From contig NC_059471.1 of NCBI RefSeq assembly GCF_018139145.2, forward strand, positions 203,503,494 to 203,567,493: a stretch of 64,000 nucleotides of DNA, given 5' to 3'. This DNA is from Gymnogyps californianus. Its lineage: Eukaryota > Chordata > Aves > Accipitriformes > Cathartidae. The notes beneath the pieces are model-generated. The model had not been told where the DNA came from. It made no database searches and saw nothing but the letters and a program-made list of their open reading frames with translations. Shown in pieces: positions 61,450 to 64,000 of this stretch. The position numbers and the translations under genes were made by a program. The first letter of the stretch is position 1, and each line of letters begins with the position of its first letter.

Positions 61450-64000
61450 TAATCTCAAAAATGATCCTGAGGGCTCATGGATGGCAAAGACCTTTGCATA
61501 CAGTAAATATTTTAATAGCTCATTTTCCAAATTCATTCCTGGCAGACAATACTTACATTTTTTCCCTAAGTTTGTTTTGAACCGTGGCTGTATTTATTTT
61601 GGGATGAGGAGAGCTGCATGATGCTGCTTCTCCATTCCTGAGATTACAGTCTGATGAAGCTGATGAAACACTTTAACATTAACAGTAGAGGCACTCTTCA
61701 TTCATCCTTTAGTTCGTCTGCTGTGCTAGGCTGAGCAGCATAGTCTTTCCCTTAAGCCTTCCAGGTAGCAACCAACACATGGAGTCCCTGATTTCTCAAG
61801 CTGAGCCCACAGCTTTCCCCAGCTCCTGCTGTAGGAGGGACACTGTGGCACACCCAGCGCTGCACAACTCAGAAAGTGCACAATGGCAGGAGGAGGAAAA
61901 GCGAGGTCTTTGCAGTGCCGGAGCATAAGGCATTTCTTCCATGAGGCATATGTGGTTTTGTGGTTCAGGAAAGTTTTCAGGACCTGGCTTTCTATTCCCT
62001 GGAGTTTTTACTTGTAAACCAAAAAGTCATACATAGAATTGTTTGGAGAAAAGGAGATCAAGTCTTAATTTTAGAGTGAAAAATGCATTTCCAGATAGAG
62101 TTTGCACATTTGTGCCTAAAGCCATAGTGGCTATTAATACACCCAAAGTGGTGGCACAAGCTTGTTTTCCAGAGATGACAAAGCAAGGCTGAAGCGAGCC
62201 CATGCTGAAGGCAACAGCACAACTCCCGTGGGCCTTGAGGGAATTGGGATTTTCTTTACGAATGGAGGCGGGTGAAGTTCTCAGTCATGTTTCTAGTGCA
62301 GCGCAGCTCCCGCTGGGCTAATCCCAGAGCCAATGCCACTTCTCTTGCAAAGGCAGCCCTGCCCAAGGGAAAACTCCTACCCCTGCCTGCCTCCTCCATT
62401 TTCCTTTCCCTGGGGATGAATTCAGGGATGCTGCCCAAAGCAGGACCCCAGAGGCGGATGGAGAGGGAGGAGGCAGAGAGCAACTCGCAGCACCTCTGCC
62501 TTTCCTAACTGCAAAGCTGGGGTGTCTCGGCTCACCTCACCCCTCCAGGCATGTGTGGGAGCAGGGGGGAGTCTCGGCAATCACCCCCATGTCTGGCTGG
62601 CAAGGCAGGGGTCCCCCTGTCCCCCAGGCTGTTGGGGCAGGGGAGGGAGCAGGATCCCAGGCAACGCCACAGGGCAAATGAGGGAGGAGCATCTATGTAG
62701 GCCATGGAGGTTCATAATTAATTGCTGGAGGACAGGAGAATATGTGTAGAGGGGGAAGGGCACAAATAAACTAATTTGAATAACTGTGCTTTGGAGAGGG
62801 GCTGGATGTGCCATGTCATCAGGCAATTGGCAAGGGCAAGAGTGAGCCTGTGGCTTCACCTTCACCAGCAACACTGAGAAAAGCAGCAGCATGATGACTG
62901 CTGCCTCCTCTCCATCGCTCTTTGCTGCTCCTGCATCTACTCCTTGTGCTAGAGCTGCTGCTCTGTATATGGTGAGTCAGATGAGAGGACTAGACTCCTG
63001 GGGAAATAACTCAGCAAAAGTTTTTTTCAAAAAAATCAGGGGGTATTTTTCAGCCACATCAACCATCTGAGCAGGTTTGCTTTAAAGCTGTGCTAGCAGA
63101 GCGCAAGTGGCGGCACAGGGGCAGGATGAAGGAGGGGAGGACAGGGAGCTCGGCTGAGCCTGCAGTGCACGCACAGAGGAAACCCCGGAGTGCCGCAGCC
63201 ACAGACCGAAAGCCAGTTTCTTCAGGAAACTAATGCTTCTCTCACGCACATGGGAACGAAGTTCAAAGCTGACCTTCAGACAAAATCTTTATTTTCTCAG
63301 ATTTTGAATAAGGATTCTTGGACTTTTGAGATTGGCAATGCCTTCCACCCATAGCTTTCCATACTTTTTTCATCCTTTAGTTAAATGACAGTTCTTTCAA
63401 GGGGACAATATCTGCAAAGCTGAGTAAGAAACGAGGAAATTCACAGTAAAACAACCACAAGTGAATGAAAGGCAGCGAATTCACTGCAAGTGAATGAAAT
63501 GCAGGGGGGACAGGTTAGTAAACAGAAAGAGGACAATTCACTGTAGGGCAGATCTTGCCCTGAGGATGGTGGGATCCATCCCCACCATGATTTTATTGCT
63601 GTTGGCAAAATTATTCCAAGCCCTATTTCACCCTCGTGCGCGGTGCAGCCGGTGGTGTGCTGGCCCAGCGCGCTGCAGCAGGAAGCCATCCCTAGCACAC
63701 CAGCCCCATGGGGATTTCCCCTGCTGTCCCCACGCTTGTCTTGTTAGCGTTATCTGGAAGTTCAGGACTAAGGGTACAGCTCTGTTTCCCTGTTTCCTTC
63801 TCCTTGCTTGTGTGTCCTCTGCCTATTGCACATGTGGATCTCAGCTCATGCCCCAGATTTGGCATTTACAGCTTGGTAATTCCCTGCAAATTTCCCTGAT
63901 GGGGATGCAATGTTGACTGACCATGCACTTTGATACACAAGATAAAAATTTCCATTGTCTGCTGATTTTTTTCAAACCTATAAGATTTTAAATGTTCCTT
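61450..64000. other. Non-coding, no gene seen
   Basis: No recognised gene. GC-richer patches at 62270-62660 and 63080-63190 carry several overlapping short open frames on both strands without known domains. A TGAGTCA heptamer lies near 62972. The frame at 63494-63916 on the + strand (140 codons) has no recognisable domain and a composition like its surroundings. Confidence 0.55.

Noticed and set aside
62025..62060. CR1 3'-end-like 'catagaattgtttgga'
   Set aside because: Similarity covers fewer than 20 bases and the following text does not continue as CR1.

Overview
The window looks like nuclear DNA from a bird, most likely a neoavian one. It holds diverged CR1-type LINE fragments, five solo LTRs of avian endogenous-retrovirus type, and one vertebrate protein-coding gene in a dense CpG island, set in a long gene-poor interval. 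There are no bacterial features, no CRISPR array, and I recognise no tRNA or rRNA gene. Apart from one gene, nearly every open reading frame looks like a chance frame.

The gene is CCDC71L (coiled-coil domain containing 71 like), intronless, on the + strand at 3746-4597. Its CpG island covers about 3155-4910. It is recognised by its conserved N-terminal block (KVVYSRSQ...[13 protein letters not shown]...[15 protein letters not shown]...LRSKDVYGY) and C-terminal block ([20 protein letters not shown]...FPV). In mammals this gene lies in a gene-poor interval between NAMPT and PIK3CG, which fits the lack of any other gene in the following 59 kb.

Layout: 1-1.8 kb is AT-rich intergenic DNA. 1.8-2.9 kb is a CR1 copy split by a second, opposite CR1. 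3.15-4.9 kb is the CpG island and gene. 4.6-9.2 kb is 3'UTR and downstream DNA with several AATAAA signals and a long imperfect hairpin. From 9.2 kb to the end is non-coding DNA. It carries four related ~585-596 bp solo LTRs, all on the minus strand (9169, 18114, 32818, 52625), and a fifth, different ~1.1 kb solo LTR on the + strand (42570-43705) with an internal tandem repeat. All five have perfect 5-bp target-site duplications. Diverged CR1/L3-like fragments lie near 7.6, 12.2, 32.6-33.5, 37.1-37.4 and 50.2-51.0 kb. A fossil reverse transcriptase that is not CR1 lies on the minus strand at about 44.0-45.1 kb.

The observations most worth following are: (1) a cluster of five AP-1/NF-E2 heptamers in 587 bp at 51986-52572, beside a TATA box and a possible short first exon ending in a strong splice donor; (2) the non-CR1 reverse-transcriptase fossil at 44-45 kb; (3) an 85-nt hairpin in the region downstream of CCDC71L; (4) the uniform orientation and intact duplications of the solo LTRs. 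I see no complete, previously undescribed gene system here.
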